The notes below the pieces were generated by a model that was not told the origin of the DNA, ran no database searches, and saw only the letters and a list, made by a program, of their open reading frames with translations. Below are positions 1 through 8,265 of a stretch of DNA of 28,179 nucleotides, piece by piece. This stretch comes from TMED27 sp050633165 (lineage in GTDB: Bacteria > Pseudomonadota > Alphaproteobacteria > Micavibrionales > Micavibrionaceae). The translations under genes and the position numbers were made by a program. The stretch covers positions 1 through 28,179 of the forward strand of contig JBOEFZ010000025.1 in the NCBI GenBank assembly GCA_050633165.1, written 5' to 3'. Each line of letters opens with the position of its first letter. The stretch's first letter is position 1.

Positions 1-3000
1 CCGCCGTGAGCAGTGTGTAATACGGGATTTTGTTCACTAGGGCCATGCGGCGGATATTATTGGCATCCGCCACCGCGCGGGAGGATTTGTTGGTGGTGTT
101 GATCATGAGCGCAATCTCGCCATTGATGATGGCATCCAGAACATGCGGCTGCCCTTCGAGGACTTTGTTCACCCGCTCAACCTTCACGCCGTGCTCATCC
201 AAATAGCGGCACGTCCCGCCCGTTGCGACCAATTCAAAGCCAATCGCCGCCAAATCCTTCGCAATCGGCAATAACGCTTCCTTATCGTCATTTTTGACCG
301 AAAGGAAAACTTTCCCCGACTTCGGGAGCAAAACCTTTGCCGCCAATTGCGATTTCGCAATCGCGTGGGCGAGGTCTTTATCAATGCCCATAACCTCACC
401 GGTCGACTTCATCTCCGGCCCGAGCAAAGGCTCAACCCCCGGAAAACGATCAAACGGGAAGACAGGCGCTTTTACCGCGCTATGCTCGCTCGGCATGCCG
501 ACAAGGATATCTTTGAAATCCGCCAGTGTTTCACCCGCCATAATCCGCGCCGCAATCTTCGCCACGGGCACGCCCGTTGCCTTTGCCACGAATGGAACAG
601 TGCGCGAGGCGCGTGGATTGACCTCGATAATATAAATATCCTGCTCACCCGTACTTTCGTTACGCTTCGTTGCGTATTGAACATTCATAAGGCCTTTAAC
701 CTTCAAAGCCTTGGCAAGCTGAATCGTCTGCTTCTCAATCTCCGCAACGGTTTCGGGCGAAAGGGTGTGCGGCGGTAATACGCATGCACTATCACCGGAG
801 TGAATACCCGCCTCCTCGATATGCTCCATAATGCCGCTGACATAAACGTCAGTCCCATCGCATAGCGCATCAACATCAATCTCGATCGCGCTCTTAAGAT
901 AACGGTCGAGCAAAACAGGCGAACCCTTTGAAACCTTTACCGCGCGGGTGATATATTCTTGCAATTGCTCCATCGAATGCACAATCTGCATCCCTTGACC
1001 GCCCAAGACATAGGACGGACGAATGACAAGCGGAAAGCCAATATCTTCTGCTTTTTCAAAGGCTTCTTCGGCGGAGCTGGCAAGGCCATTTGGCGGTTGC
1101 ATCAACCCAAGCTCATCAAGCAGCGCCGCAAAACGTTCCCGATCTTCCGCCAGGTCAATCGCATCGGGGTCAGTCCCTAAAATCGGAATTCCGGCCTCAA
1201 GCAACGCATCGGCAAGACGAAGCGGCGTTTGCCCGCCTAGCTGCACAATCACGCCCTTAACCGTGCCGGATGCTTGTTCGGCGCGGATAAGCTCAACGAC
1301 ATCTTCCTCGGTCAATGGCTCGAAATAAAGCCGGTCAGAGGTATCATAATCCGTGGACACGGTCTCCGGATTGCAATTCACCATGATCGTCTCATACCCC
1401 GCCGTCCGCAGGGCGTAGGCCGCATGAACGCAGCAATAATCAAACTCGATCCCTTGGCCAATCCGGTTCGGTCCACCGCCAAGGATGATGACTTTTTCCT
1501 TATCCGATGGATCAATCTCGCTCTCCGCCGGTTGCAAACCACTGCCTTCGTAACAGCCATACATATACGGCGTGCCGGATGGGATTTCGGCGGCGCAGGT
1601 ATCAACGCGCTTGTAAACCGGATGCACATTATGCGCGTGGCGTGCCTTGCGCACGTCATCCTCGGTAACATCGCGAAGCTTGGCGAGCTGCTTATCCGAA
1701 AAGCCGAGCTTTTTAATCCGCATCCACCCGCTAGCATCCGTGGGCAGGCCATTATCAAGTATCCCGCGCTCTGCATTAATAATGTTTTCAATCCGGTCCA
1801 GATACCAATGATCCACCTTCGATAACTGATAAATCTTATCCTTATCAATGCCATGCCGCATCGCATCGGCGATATGCAGCAGGCGTTCGGGCGAAGTTTT
1901 CCCGACCTTCGCTAAAATGGTATCCCGCAAGGAATCTTCATTATCCGAGATGAGCGGCGCGAGCGGCTCTAGCCCGTTAAAGCCATATTCCAAGGAGCGC
2001 ATCGCCTTTTGAAAGCTTTCCTCGAAATTCCGCCCAATCGCCATCGCCTCGCCAACCGATTTCATCGCGGTGGTGAGGGCATTGCTTGATCCCTTAAACT
2101 TTTCAAACGCAAAGCGTGGAATTTTTGTGACAACATAATCAATCGTCGGCTCGAACGAAGCAGGAATTTTTCCGCCCGTAATATCGTTATCCAGCTCATC
2201 CAGCGTATAGCCAACCGCCAATTTCGCCGCGACCTTCGCAATCGGGAAGCCCGTGGCCTTGGACGCCAGCGCGGAGGAGCGCGATACACGCGGGTTCATC
2301 TCGATCACTACCATGCGGCCCGTATCGGGGCACATCCCGAACTGCACATTCGACCCACCGGTTTCAACACCAATGGCGCGCAGGACTTTAAGCGAAGCAT
2401 TCCGCATGATCTGATATTCTTTATCCGTGAGCGTCAGGGCAGGGGCAGCGGTAATCGAATCCCCCGTATGCACGCCCATCGGGTCGATATTTTCAATCGA
2501 GCAAATAATGATGCAATTGTCGTTACGATCGCGCACCACCTCCATCTCATATTCTTTCCAGCCCAAGAGCGACTCATCAATCAAAACCTCAGTCGTTGGC
2601 GAGGCATCCAACCCCTCACGCACAATCTTCTCGAACTCGTCTTTGTTATAGGCAACACCGCCGCCTGTTCCGCCCATGGTAAAGGAAGGGCGAATAATCG
2701 CCGGAAGGCCAAGCTCTTCTAACGCCGCTCGCGCACCATCCATATCATGGACAACAGCGGATTTTGGACTTTCAAGGCCAATCTCTTCCATGCATTGGAT
2801 AAAGCGATCGCGATTCTCCGCCTTATCAATCACATCCGCCTTCGCGCCGATCATCTCAATACCAAGCGCCTCAAGCACGCCCATTTCCTCAAGCGCAAGC
2901 GCCGTATTCAACGCCGTCTGCCCGCCCATGGTCGGCAATAACGCATCGGGGCGCTCTTTTTCCAAAATCTTCGCAACAACCTTCGGCGTAATCGGCTCGA

Positions 3001-3196
3001 TATACGTCGCATCCGCCATCTCCGGATCGGTCATGATCGTGGCGGGGTTGGAGTTAATGAGGATAATCCGATACCCTTCCTCCCGCAGCGCCTTACACGC
3101 CTGCGCCCCCGAATAATCAAACTCACACGCCTGCCCGATAACAATGGGCCCTGCGCCGATAATACAAATGGATTTGAGGTCTGTTCTTTTAGGCAT
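1..3196 (-). CDS. carB: Carbamoyl-phosphate synthase large subunit, 3' end cut by window edge
   Basis: Makes carbamoyl phosphate from bicarbonate, two ATP and the ammonia delivered by CarA, for arginine and pyrimidine synthesis in the cytoplasm. The frame gives 1065 codons and is still open at base 1, so about the last 10-30 residues lie outside. It opens MPKRTDLKSICIIGAGPIVI, the usual CarB N-terminus. The first ATP-grasp half carries GGTGGG near residue 178, the second half opens with IILGGGPNRIGQG, and the end is an MGS-like allosteric domain (ATGGTCRYL). The ATG overlaps the stop of the upstream carbonic anhydrase gene by 8 nt (3189-3196), so translation is probably coupled. It is the last gene of carA-carbonic anhydrase-carB. 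Identity is certain from sequence; regulation is not visible. Confidence 0.98.
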   Translation of the reverse strand, partial: MPKRTDLKSICIIGAGPIVIGQACEFDYSGAQACKALREEGYRIILINSNPATIMTDPEMADATYIEPITPKVVAKILEKERPDALLPTMGGQTALNTALALEEMGVLEALGIEMIGAKADVIDKAENRDRFIQCMEEIGLESPKSAVVHDMDGARAALEELGLPAIIRPSFTMGGTGGGVAYNKDEFEKIVREGLDASPTTEVLIDESLLGWKEYEMEVVRDRNDNCIIICSIENIDPMGVHTGDSITAAPALTLTDKEYQIMRNASLKVLRAIGVETGGSNVQFGMCPDTGRMVVIEMNPRVSRSSALASKATGFPIAKVAAKLAVGYTLDELDNDITGGKIPASFEPTIDYVVTKIPRFAFEKFKGSSNALTTAMKSVGEAMAIGRNFEESFQKAMRSLEYGFNGLEPLAPLISDNEDSLRDTILAKVGKTSPERLLHIADAMRHGIDKDKIYQLSKVDHWYLDRIENIINAERGILDNGLPTDASGWMRIKKLGFSDKQLAKLRDVTEDDVRKARHAHNVHPVYKRVDTCAAEIPSGTPYMYGCYEGSGLQPAESEIDPSDKEKVIILGGGPNRIGQGIEFDYCCVHAAYALRTAGYETIMVNCNPETVSTDYDTSDRLYFEPLTEEDVVELIRAEQASGTVKGVIVQLGGQTPLRLADALLEAGIPILGTDPDAIDLAEDRERFAALLDELGLMQPPNGLASSAEEAFEKAEDIGFPLVIRPSYVLGGQGMQIVHSMEQLQEYITRAVKVSKGSPVLLDRYLKSAIEIDVDALCDGTDVYVSGIMEHIEEAGIHSGDSACVLPPHTLSPETVAEIEKQTIQLAKALKVKGLMNVQYATKRNESTGEQDIYIIEVNPRASRTVPFVAKATGVPVAKIAARIMAGETLADFKDILVGMPSEHSAVKAPVFPFDRFPGVEPLLGPEMKSTGEVMGIDKDLAHAIAKSQLAAKVLLPKSGKVFLSVKNDDKEALLPIAKDLAAIGFELVATGGTCRYLDEHGVKVERVNKVLEGQPHVLDAIINGEIALMINTTNKSSRAVADANNIRRMALVNKIPYYTLLTA

Positions 3197-3830
3197 CTTG
3201 TCTACTATCTTCTTCGGGGGTTAAATCTGTTGTAATGGTTTCGAATGATTGGCTCTGCTCGCTATGTTCCAGTAAGTCACCCGCCGCGATATCAAAAATC
3301 CACGGCTTTATGGTGACACGCTTTTCTTCTAAGGCCTTCGCGACACTTGGGTATTTTTTTAAATTTTCGACGCTTTCCAAAACCACCCTTTTTTCCGTTT
3401 CCGCGTTGATATCCTCACCGGCAGAGCAGCATTTTTCCGCATCGTCATGTGCATGCTTTACGACACTGATAAAGCTGGCAATTTCTTCATCGTCGATGTT
3501 CTCTGCCAAGGCCTTAACCGCGCCGCATTGCGTGTGCCCCAAAACAATAATCGTATCGACCTTGTTGTAATTAAGCGCAAATTGCAGCGCCGCCGCCAAC
3601 GCCGTTCCCGTTTTATACGGACGCACAATCGCCCCCATGGCTTTATGTGCAAAGAAAGTGCCCGGACGTGCGCGGAAAATTGTCCCTGGATTTGTCCGCG
3701 AGTCGATGCAGGAAATAATGAAATAGCGCGGAGATTGCCCTTCCTTGGCCAGGACATTCATCAACGACGAATCTTCCGCGTATTGATAACGCTTAAACTC
3801 CGCCAATCCTTTTACCAATTCATCTGTCAT
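3189..3830 (-). CDS. Beta-class carbonic anhydrase between carA and carB
   Basis: Interconverts CO2 and bicarbonate. The 213-residue protein has the beta-class signature: C41-I-D43-S-R45 and H99-T-Q-C102, which supply the zinc ligands (Cys, His, Cys) and the Asp/Arg dyad. Length fits the family (about 200-230). There is no signal peptide, so it acts in the cytoplasm. Its start lies 5 nt after the carA stop and its stop overlaps the carB start by 8 nt, so the three genes are surely one transcript. Bicarbonate is a substrate of the CarAB enzyme; I infer that this enzyme feeds it. No strong Shine-Dalgarno is seen before the ATG (TTAGAAACG), which fits translational coupling to carA. The name (can/cynT type) cannot be settled from sequence alone. 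Confidence 0.95.
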   Translation of the reverse strand: MTDELVKGLAEFKRYQYAEDSSLMNVLAKEGQSPRYFIISCIDSRTNPGTIFRARPGTFFAHKAMGAIVRPYKTGTALAAALQFALNYNKVDTIIVLGHTQCGAVKALAENIDDEEIASFISVVKHAHDDAEKCCSAGEDINAETEKRVVLESVENLKKYPSVAKALEEKRVTIKPWIFDIAAGDLLEHSEQSQSFETITTDLTPEEDSRQDA

Positions 3831-3835
3831 CGTTT

Positions 3836-5008
3836 CTAAGCCGCTTTTGCCTTTTTAATCGTGTCTCTAAACCGTTCAAACAAATAATAACTGTCATTCG
3901 GACCGGGGGAGGCTTCGGGGTGGTATTGCACGCTAAAGACGGGTTTATCAACCATGCGCAAGCCTTCGTTTGAGCCATCGAACAGGCTCACATGCGAGAC
4001 CTCGACACCTTCGGGAAGGCTCTCGGCAATAACCTCAAAGCCGTGGTTCTGGGATGTAATCTCAACCTTATCCGTTGTTAAATCTTTCACCGGCTGGTTC
4101 GCGCCGCGATGCCCCAAATGCATCTTGCGCGTCTTACCGCCCAAGGCTTGGGCGAGCAATTGATGCCCCAAACAAATCCCGAAGATCGGAATGTTTTTCT
4201 CGACCAAGGTCTTAATCACCGGAACCGCATATTCCCCTGTCGCCGCCGGATCACCGGGGCCATTGGAGAGGAACACACCATCGGGATTATAGGCCAAAAT
4301 CTCCTCCGCCGATGTTTGCGCCGGAACAACCGTGACATCAAACCCGACATTGGCAAGACAGCGCAGAATATTGAGCTTCGCGCCGAAATCGATCGCGACA
4401 ACTTTATAAGCAGGTGCATCTTGCTCCGTATGCCCGTCTTTGATGCTCCAACATTTCTGCGTCCACGCATAAGGCTCGCTACACGAAACTTCCTTCGCTA
4501 AATCCATCCCCTCTAATCCGGCCCAGCTTTTTGCCTCTTCATGCAGCGCCGCCAGATCGAAATTCCCGCCCGCATCATGCGCAATCACACCATTGGGCGC
4601 ACCGTTATCGCGGATATGCCGCGTAAGCGCCCGCGTGTCGATGCCGCTAATCCCCGGTAGGTTATGTTCTTTAAGCCACAAATCAAATCCCTGCGCCGCG
4701 CGCCAGTTTGATGGCTCGGTAATATCCTCGCGCACAATCAATCCGCGTGCGGCTGGATTAACCGTCTCCATATCCTCGTCATTCGTGCCGACATTGCCGA
4801 TATGGGGAAAGGTGAATGTTATAATTTGCGCCGCAAAGCTCGGGTCGGTGAGCGTTTCTTGATAGCCCGTCATGCCGGTATGAAAACAAATCTCGCCCAC
4901 TGCGCGGGTTTCCGCTCCGAAACCACGCCCGAAAAAGACGCTCCCGTCACTAAGAACAATGACCGCGCTGGCGGCATCGGGAATGGAAGGATATGAAGTT
5001 TTTGTCAT
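3836..5008 (-). CDS. carA: Carbamoyl-phosphate synthase small (glutaminase) subunit
   Basis: Hydrolyses glutamine and channels ammonia to CarB. With the ATG at 5008 the protein is 390 residues, normal for CarA, and starts MTKTSYPSIPDAASAVIVLS. The N-terminal CarA domain is followed by a class I glutamine amidotransferase domain with nucleophile Cys279 in IFGICLGHQ and the His363/Glu365 pair in VQYHPEASPG. The frame stays open upstream to an ATG at 5059, but those 17 residues have no family match and cover the leader hairpin, so 5008 is preferred. It is the first gene of the carA-carbonic anhydrase-carB operon and diverges from yqeY with 90 nt between starts. The ribosome site (AGAAAGACA) lies in the 3' arm of an inverted repeat, see 5014-5060. 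Confidence 0.97.
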   Translation of the reverse strand: MTKTSYPSIPDAASAVIVLSDGSVFFGRGFGAETRAVGEICFHTGMTGYQETLTDPSFAAQIITFTFPHIGNVGTNDEDMETVNPAARGLIVREDITEPSNWRAAQGFDLWLKEHNLPGISGIDTRALTRHIRDNGAPNGVIAHDAGGNFDLAALHEEAKSWAGLEGMDLAKEVSCSEPYAWTQKCWSIKDGHTEQDAPAYKVVAIDFGAKLNILRCLANVGFDVTVVPAQTSAEEILAYNPDGVFLSNGPGDPAATGEYAVPVIKTLVEKNIPIFGICLGHQLLAQALGGKTRKMHLGHRGANQPVKDLTTDKVEITSQNHGFEVIAESLPEGVEVSHVSLFDGSNEGLRMVDKPVFSVQYHPEASPGPNDSYYLFERFRDTIKKAKAA

Positions 5009-5013
5009 GAATG

Positions 5014-5060
5014 ATTGTCTTTCTAGCATATTGTCTTTAAAAGATGTCGCTAGAAACAAT
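5014..5060 (-). promoter_or_regulatory. carA leader inverted repeat covering the ribosome site
   Basis: On the minus strand TTTCTAGC (5056-5049) is followed 21 nt later by its exact complement GCTAGAAA (5027-5020), with further pairing of ATTG/CAAT outside it. In carA mRNA the second arm contains the purine-rich segment just before the ATG, so a folded leader could hide the ribosome site. Promoter elements for carA are not clear. Function is inference. Confidence 0.5.
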
Positions 5061-5098
5061 GTAAGTAATGAGTTTTTAGATAAAAATAAAGAGAAAAA

Positions 5099-5557
5099 AT
5101 GACGAAACGTGAAGAATTAACCACTGCTATGAAAGCAGCGATGAAAAGCAAAAACCAAGCGGCGCTTTCAACGATCCGTTTGATTCAGGCCGCGATGAAA
5201 GATCGTGACATTGCCGCACGCGGGCAGGGGAATGCCGACGGCATCAGCGAGGCGGAAATCCTCTCTATGTTGCAATCCATGATCAAGCAACGTCAGGAAT
5301 CGGCAAAAACCTATTGCGATGCCGGGCGCGAGGAATTGGCGGAGCGCGAAGAAGCCGAAATCGAAATCATCCAGACCTTCCTCCCCAAGCAACTCTCCGA
5401 AGATGAAGTGGGATCAGCCATTGAAAAAATCATTGAGGAAACGGGTGCAGCCGACATAAAGGATATGGGTAAAGTCATGGGCGCATTAAAGTCCCAATAT
5501 GCCGGTCAAATCGACATGGGCAAAGCCGGTGGGTTTGTGAAGGCAAAATTGGGGTAG
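5099..5557 (+). CDS. yqeY: GatB/YqeY domain protein
   Basis: A 152-residue, mostly helical protein of the YqeY family, related to the tail domain of GatB, the subunit of the tRNA-dependent amidotransferase. Family members are thought to bind tRNA or aid amidotransferase function, but no reaction is proven. It starts MTKREELTTAMKAAMKSKNQ and keeps the family features: the SKN(Q/K)..LSTIRLIQAA helix, the FLPKQLSEDE segment in the middle and the glycine-rich end (MGKVMGALK..YAGQIDMGKA). It sits divergent to carA and upstream of dnaG, the usual alphaproteobacterial position. Only a weak A-rich ribosome site (AAAGAG) precedes the ATG. A palindromic repeat begins 13 nt after the stop. Confidence 0.92.
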   Translation: MTKREELTTAMKAAMKSKNQAALSTIRLIQAAMKDRDIAARGQGNADGISEAEILSMLQSMIKQRQESAKTYCDAGREELAEREEAEIEIIQTFLPKQLSEDEVGSAIEKIIEETGAADIKDMGKVMGALKSQYAGQIDMGKAGGFVKAKLG

Positions 5558-5569
5558 GTTTCCAATATT

Positions 5570-5643
5570 GTCATCCCGAGCGAAGTCGAGGGATCTGACG
5601 TATTAGCAGATTCCTCCACTTCCTAACGGTCGGTCGGAATGAC
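5570..5643. repeat. Palindromic repeat family A, intergenic copy (74 nt)
   Basis: The element begins GTCATCCCGAGCG and ends GGTCGGAATGAC, with inner arms GAGGGATCT and AGATTCCTCC. It is the same length (74 nt) and near-identical at both ends to the copy inside nadE (15312-15385); only the central 20 nt differ. Elements with these ends are common dispersed repeats in alphaproteobacteria. It may also fold as a hairpin at the 3' end of the yqeY transcript. Confidence 0.9.
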
Positions 5644-5657
5644 ATGATGGAGGGCAA

Positions 5658-5682
5658 CAAAAAAGCCCGCAAAACGCGGGCT
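5658..5682 (-). terminator. Rho-independent terminator of the 39-codon gene
   Basis: Read on the minus strand: stem AGCCCGC / GCGGGCT (7 bp, GC-rich), 5-nt loop, then a run of T. It lies 35 nt after the stop of the small gene at 5717-5836. A dedicated terminator supports that this small gene is real. Confidence 0.85.
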
Positions 5683-5716
5683 CACTCAATCACTAATACA
5701 CTAAACAACTAAATCG

Positions 5717-5836
5717 CTATTTCGAAAACAGGCTCAAAACGCCGTCTTTCATGTCGTTGAGAATATCCGACATACTTTCGTCGCTACCATACTCAATAAT
5801 TTTTAGCTTGCTGTCCTTCGAGAAAATCTCCGGCAT
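5717..5836 (-). CDS. Micro-protein 1 of a twin pair, unknown function (39 aa)
   Basis: I do not recognise this family. The product opens MPEIFSKDSKLKIIEYG and ends with a short amphipathic stretch closing in LSLFSK. It shares 10 of its first 17 residues (M1, P2, I4, F5, K10, K12, I14, E15, Y16, G17) with the product of the next gene upstream at 5989-6105. No signal peptide, no cysteine. Support for coding: a clean Shine-Dalgarno AGGAG 10 nt before the ATG, a promoter-like pair upstream (5882-5910), a strong terminator downstream, and the paralogue. It lies between yqeY and dnaG but on the opposite strand, so it is transcribed alone. Could be a small regulator, a membrane-active peptide or a secreted signal; nothing in the sequence decides. 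Confidence 0.75.
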   Translation of the reverse strand: MPEIFSKDSKLKIIEYGSDESMSDILNDMKDGVLSLFSK

Positions 5837-5881
5837 ATAGTACACACTCCTTTTTTTGTTAAACCTTTATTACCTAAAGAT

Positions 5882-5910
5882 AATATAGCAAAAATTGTGC
5901 ATTGCCGCAA
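5882..5910 (-). promoter_or_regulatory. Candidate sigma-70 promoter for micro-protein 1
   Basis: On the minus strand TTGCGG, 17 nt, TATATT. The -10 lies about 45 nt before the ATG at 5836. Spacing is ideal and both hexamers are near consensus, but the stretch is AT-rich, so chance matches are likely. Confidence 0.5.
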
Positions 5911-5988
5911 ACTTGCACAGCTAAGTCATTGATAATAAAGAAAAAACTTAAGTTAATAAAAAATTAACAAAAAGGTATAAAATGTATC

Positions 5989-6105
5989 TTATTTAAAAAT
6001 ACCGGAGAAAAATGCCTTGAAAGCAGAAAGGGAAAAGCCATCATCGGCGTGGATTCCATATTCAATAACCTTGATTTTATCGGTGTTTTTGAAAATGGAT
6101 GGCAT
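5989..6105 (-). CDS. Micro-protein 2 of a twin pair, unknown function (38 aa)
   Basis: Opens MPSIFKNTDKIKVIEYG, matching micro-protein 1 across the same 17 residues, and ends in a phenylalanine-rich amphipathic tail closing FFSGIFK. The matching N-terminus with a diverged C-terminus suggests a recognition or targeting head and a variable tail. The ribosome site is weaker (AAAGAAAG) than for its twin. It diverges from dnaG, whose start is 166 nt away. Downstream, GTTAAT/ATTAAC (5952-5968) with a T-run on the minus strand may act as a weak terminator, so the two genes may be separate units. Family and role unknown. Confidence 0.68.
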   Translation of the reverse strand: MPSIFKNTDKIKVIEYGIHADDGFSLSAFKAFFSGIFK

Positions 6106-6165
6106 ATGTTGCTTTCTTTAAAAAACGATTATTTTATATCGTTGATGCTTTGAATTTAGCACGTA

Positions 6166-6179
6166 TGTATCCTGATACA
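6166..6179. promoter_or_regulatory. Perfect 14-bp palindrome between micro-gene 2 and dnaG
   Basis: TGTATC-CT-GATACA is an exact inverted repeat, centred about 68 nt before the start of micro-gene 2 and about 100 nt before dnaG. Size and symmetry fit a dimeric repressor site for either divergent promoter. No regulator can be named. Confidence 0.4.
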
Positions 6180-6271
6180 AATAATAATGCATATATTCAA
6201 CCACTTTTTCACAGTTTTTGGTATTTTATACGAAACCTTGCCCGATAGGCCGCAAAACCCTATAAGAAACC

Positions 6272-8137
6272 ATGTCCCTGTCCCCACGCTTTTTAGACGA
6301 GATTCGTAATCGCCTGACCCTCTCCGATATTATCGGGCGGCGTATATCGGTAAAGCGGGCAGGGCGGGAGTTCAAGGCATGCTGCCCCTTCCACAACGAA
6401 AAATCCCCTAGCTTCACGATTAATGACGATAAGCAATTCTACCACTGCTTTGGCTGTGGCGCGCATGGCGATGTGATTGGTTTCGTAATGCAGCACGATA
6501 ATCTGGACTTCATCAATGCGGTGGAGATGCTGAGCGCGGATGCAGGCCTGCAAATGCCCAAGCCCGATCCGCAAGCCGCCAAACGCGCGGAGAAGGAAAA
6601 AAGCCTTTATGATTTGATGGACGAAGCCACAAAATTCTTCGCCGCCCAGCTCACCAATCCCGCAAACACGGATATACAAGATTATCTCGATACCCGTGGA
6701 CTTGGCGGCGTAACACAAGAAAGCTTCCGCCTCGGCTACGCCCCTGCCGACGGGCAAGCCTTACGCAAACACCTAAGCGCCCAAGGCTTCACCGACACCA
6801 TGATGATCGAGGCCGGAGTGCTCAAGCAATCCACAAAAGGCGGCGAGCCTTATATCTTCTTTCGCGACCGCGTGATGTTCCCCGTCGCCGATCGACGCGG
6901 ACGAATCGTTGCCTTCGGCGGGCGCATCTTGCCCGAGCATATCCGCCCCAATAACAACCCGAACTTCACCCCGCCCAAATACATCAACTCCTCCGACACA
7001 CCATTATTCGATAAAGGGCGCATGCTATACGGTGAGCAACATGCAAGACACGCCGCGCGTGAGGGGCATGGCATTATCGTCACCGAAGGCTACATGGACG
7101 TCATCGCCGCACACCAAGCGGGGTTCAAGGGCGCAGTTGCCCCGATGGGAACCGCCATGACCGAAGACCAAATCGCCAATTTATGGTCCATGATCCCCGA
7201 TGAGGAAAAAATCCCCACCCTATGCTTTGACGGTGATAATGCGGGGCGCAAAGCCGCCGCCCGCGCGTGCGAGCGCATCCTCCCGCTTCTTCAACCCGAT
7301 CAATCCGCCCGCTTCGCCTTCATGCCCGATGGCGAAGACCCCGATAGCCTCATTCGCGCGCAGGGCGCAGGAGCGCTGAAATCCGTGCTACAGGCCGCCA
7401 TGCCGCTCTTCGAGTTCATATGGGCCACGCATACGGCGGGACGAACTCTTCAATCCCCCGAACAACGCGCCGGATTGGAAAAGTCCCTCTACACCATGAT
7501 CGCCCGCATTCAGGATCAAAACGTACAGCGTTATTATAAAGAGCGAATCCGCAACAAAATCTCCGAAACCTTCTTCCCGCGTAGAAAAGCCGGCGGCGGT
7601 AGCTATACCCCCAAAAACCCCGCCAACGCCCTACGCCTCAAAAAACCCGCCAGCAACGCCGCCGCAATGCTAAAAGAGAAAATCCTCCTCGCCGCCATCC
7701 TCAACCACCCCGCGCTTTACACGCATCTGGAGGAGCAAATCGGCGCGCTCCCCGCCATCCACCCCCGCAGCGAATTATTGCGCCAATCTATGATCGTCGC
7801 GCTTGAGGATTCGCTGGATATTGATAGCGCCGCGCTCAAGCTTGATTTAAAAAATCAAGGGTTTGAACAAGAAATAGATGACATATGCAACGAATCTGTT
7901 TATGTTCACGCAGTTTTCAGTCGACCAATCCCAAAAGGTGAAGAACAAGAGGCCGACATACATGCAAAAGCGCAAGACTGGCTGCGACTTTACGAAAGCA
8001 TGAAGAATCAGGGATTAAACCGTGAAATACGGAATGGCTGGAAACAGGCTTACGAGAATGAGAACGAGGAAGAAGAGAGAAAATTACAAGCATTGATGAA
8101 TAGCAGGGCAGAGCAAAACGCACATCACGATGATTAA
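6272..8137 (+). CDS. dnaG: DNA primase
   Basis: Makes RNA primers for DNA replication and works with the DnaB helicase at the fork. The 621-residue protein has the CHC2 zinc domain (Cys38, His41, Cys59, Cys62), the primase core, and a Toprim domain with the metal-binding residues Glu272 (TEGYMDV) and Asp320/Asp322 (CFDGDNAG). The C-terminal 190 residues are helical and correspond to the helicase-binding domain, variable in the family. The ATG gives MSLSPRFLDEIRNRLTLSDI, the normal primase N-terminus. It is followed after 128 nt by rpoD, as in the classic macromolecular synthesis operon; no terminator is seen between them. Confidence 0.98.
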   Translation: MSLSPRFLDEIRNRLTLSDIIGRRISVKRAGREFKACCPFHNEKSPSFTINDDKQFYHCFGCGAHGDVIGFVMQHDNLDFINAVEMLSADAGLQMPKPDPQAAKRAEKEKSLYDLMDEATKFFAAQLTNPANTDIQDYLDTRGLGGVTQESFRLGYAPADGQALRKHLSAQGFTDTMMIEAGVLKQSTKGGEPYIFFRDRVMFPVADRRGRIVAFGGRILPEHIRPNNNPNFTPPKYINSSDTPLFDKGRMLYGEQHARHAAREGHGIIVTEGYMDVIAAHQAGFKGAVAPMGTAMTEDQIANLWSMIPDEEKIPTLCFDGDNAGRKAAARACERILPLLQPDQSARFAFMPDGEDPDSLIRAQGAGALKSVLQAAMPLFEFIWATHTAGRTLQSPEQRAGLEKSLYTMIARIQDQNVQRYYKERIRNKISETFFPRRKAGGGSYTPKNPANALRLKKPASNAAAMLKEKILLAAILNHPALYTHLEEQIGALPAIHPRSELLRQSMIVALEDSLDIDSAALKLDLKNQGFEQEIDDICNESVYVHAVFSRPIPKGEEQEADIHAKAQDWLRLYESMKNQGLNREIRNGWKQAYENENEEEERKLQALMNSRAEQNAHHDD

Positions 8138-8265
8138 TCATTCAAAGTGATTCGTTTTTATCCACCCGATATACATTCTCATCGCGGTCATTCTTACAAC
8201 AAGCCTTTATAAATCTAATACTTTGATATTTAATGATTCGAACAGCACCTAGGGGGTGTTTTGAC

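Noticed and set aside
5009..5059. 17-residue N-terminal extension of carA from an upstream ATG at 5059
   Set aside because: The added residues have no family match, and that stretch forms the leader inverted repeat; the shorter start gives the usual CarA length.
5953..5967. TTAA-N7-TTAA, a possible CtrA box near micro-gene 1
   Set aside because: It is also the hairpin GTTAAT/ATTAAC followed by a T-run on the minus strand, in a very AT-rich stretch; a weak terminator of micro-gene 2 or chance explains it as well, and it lies too far from the -35.
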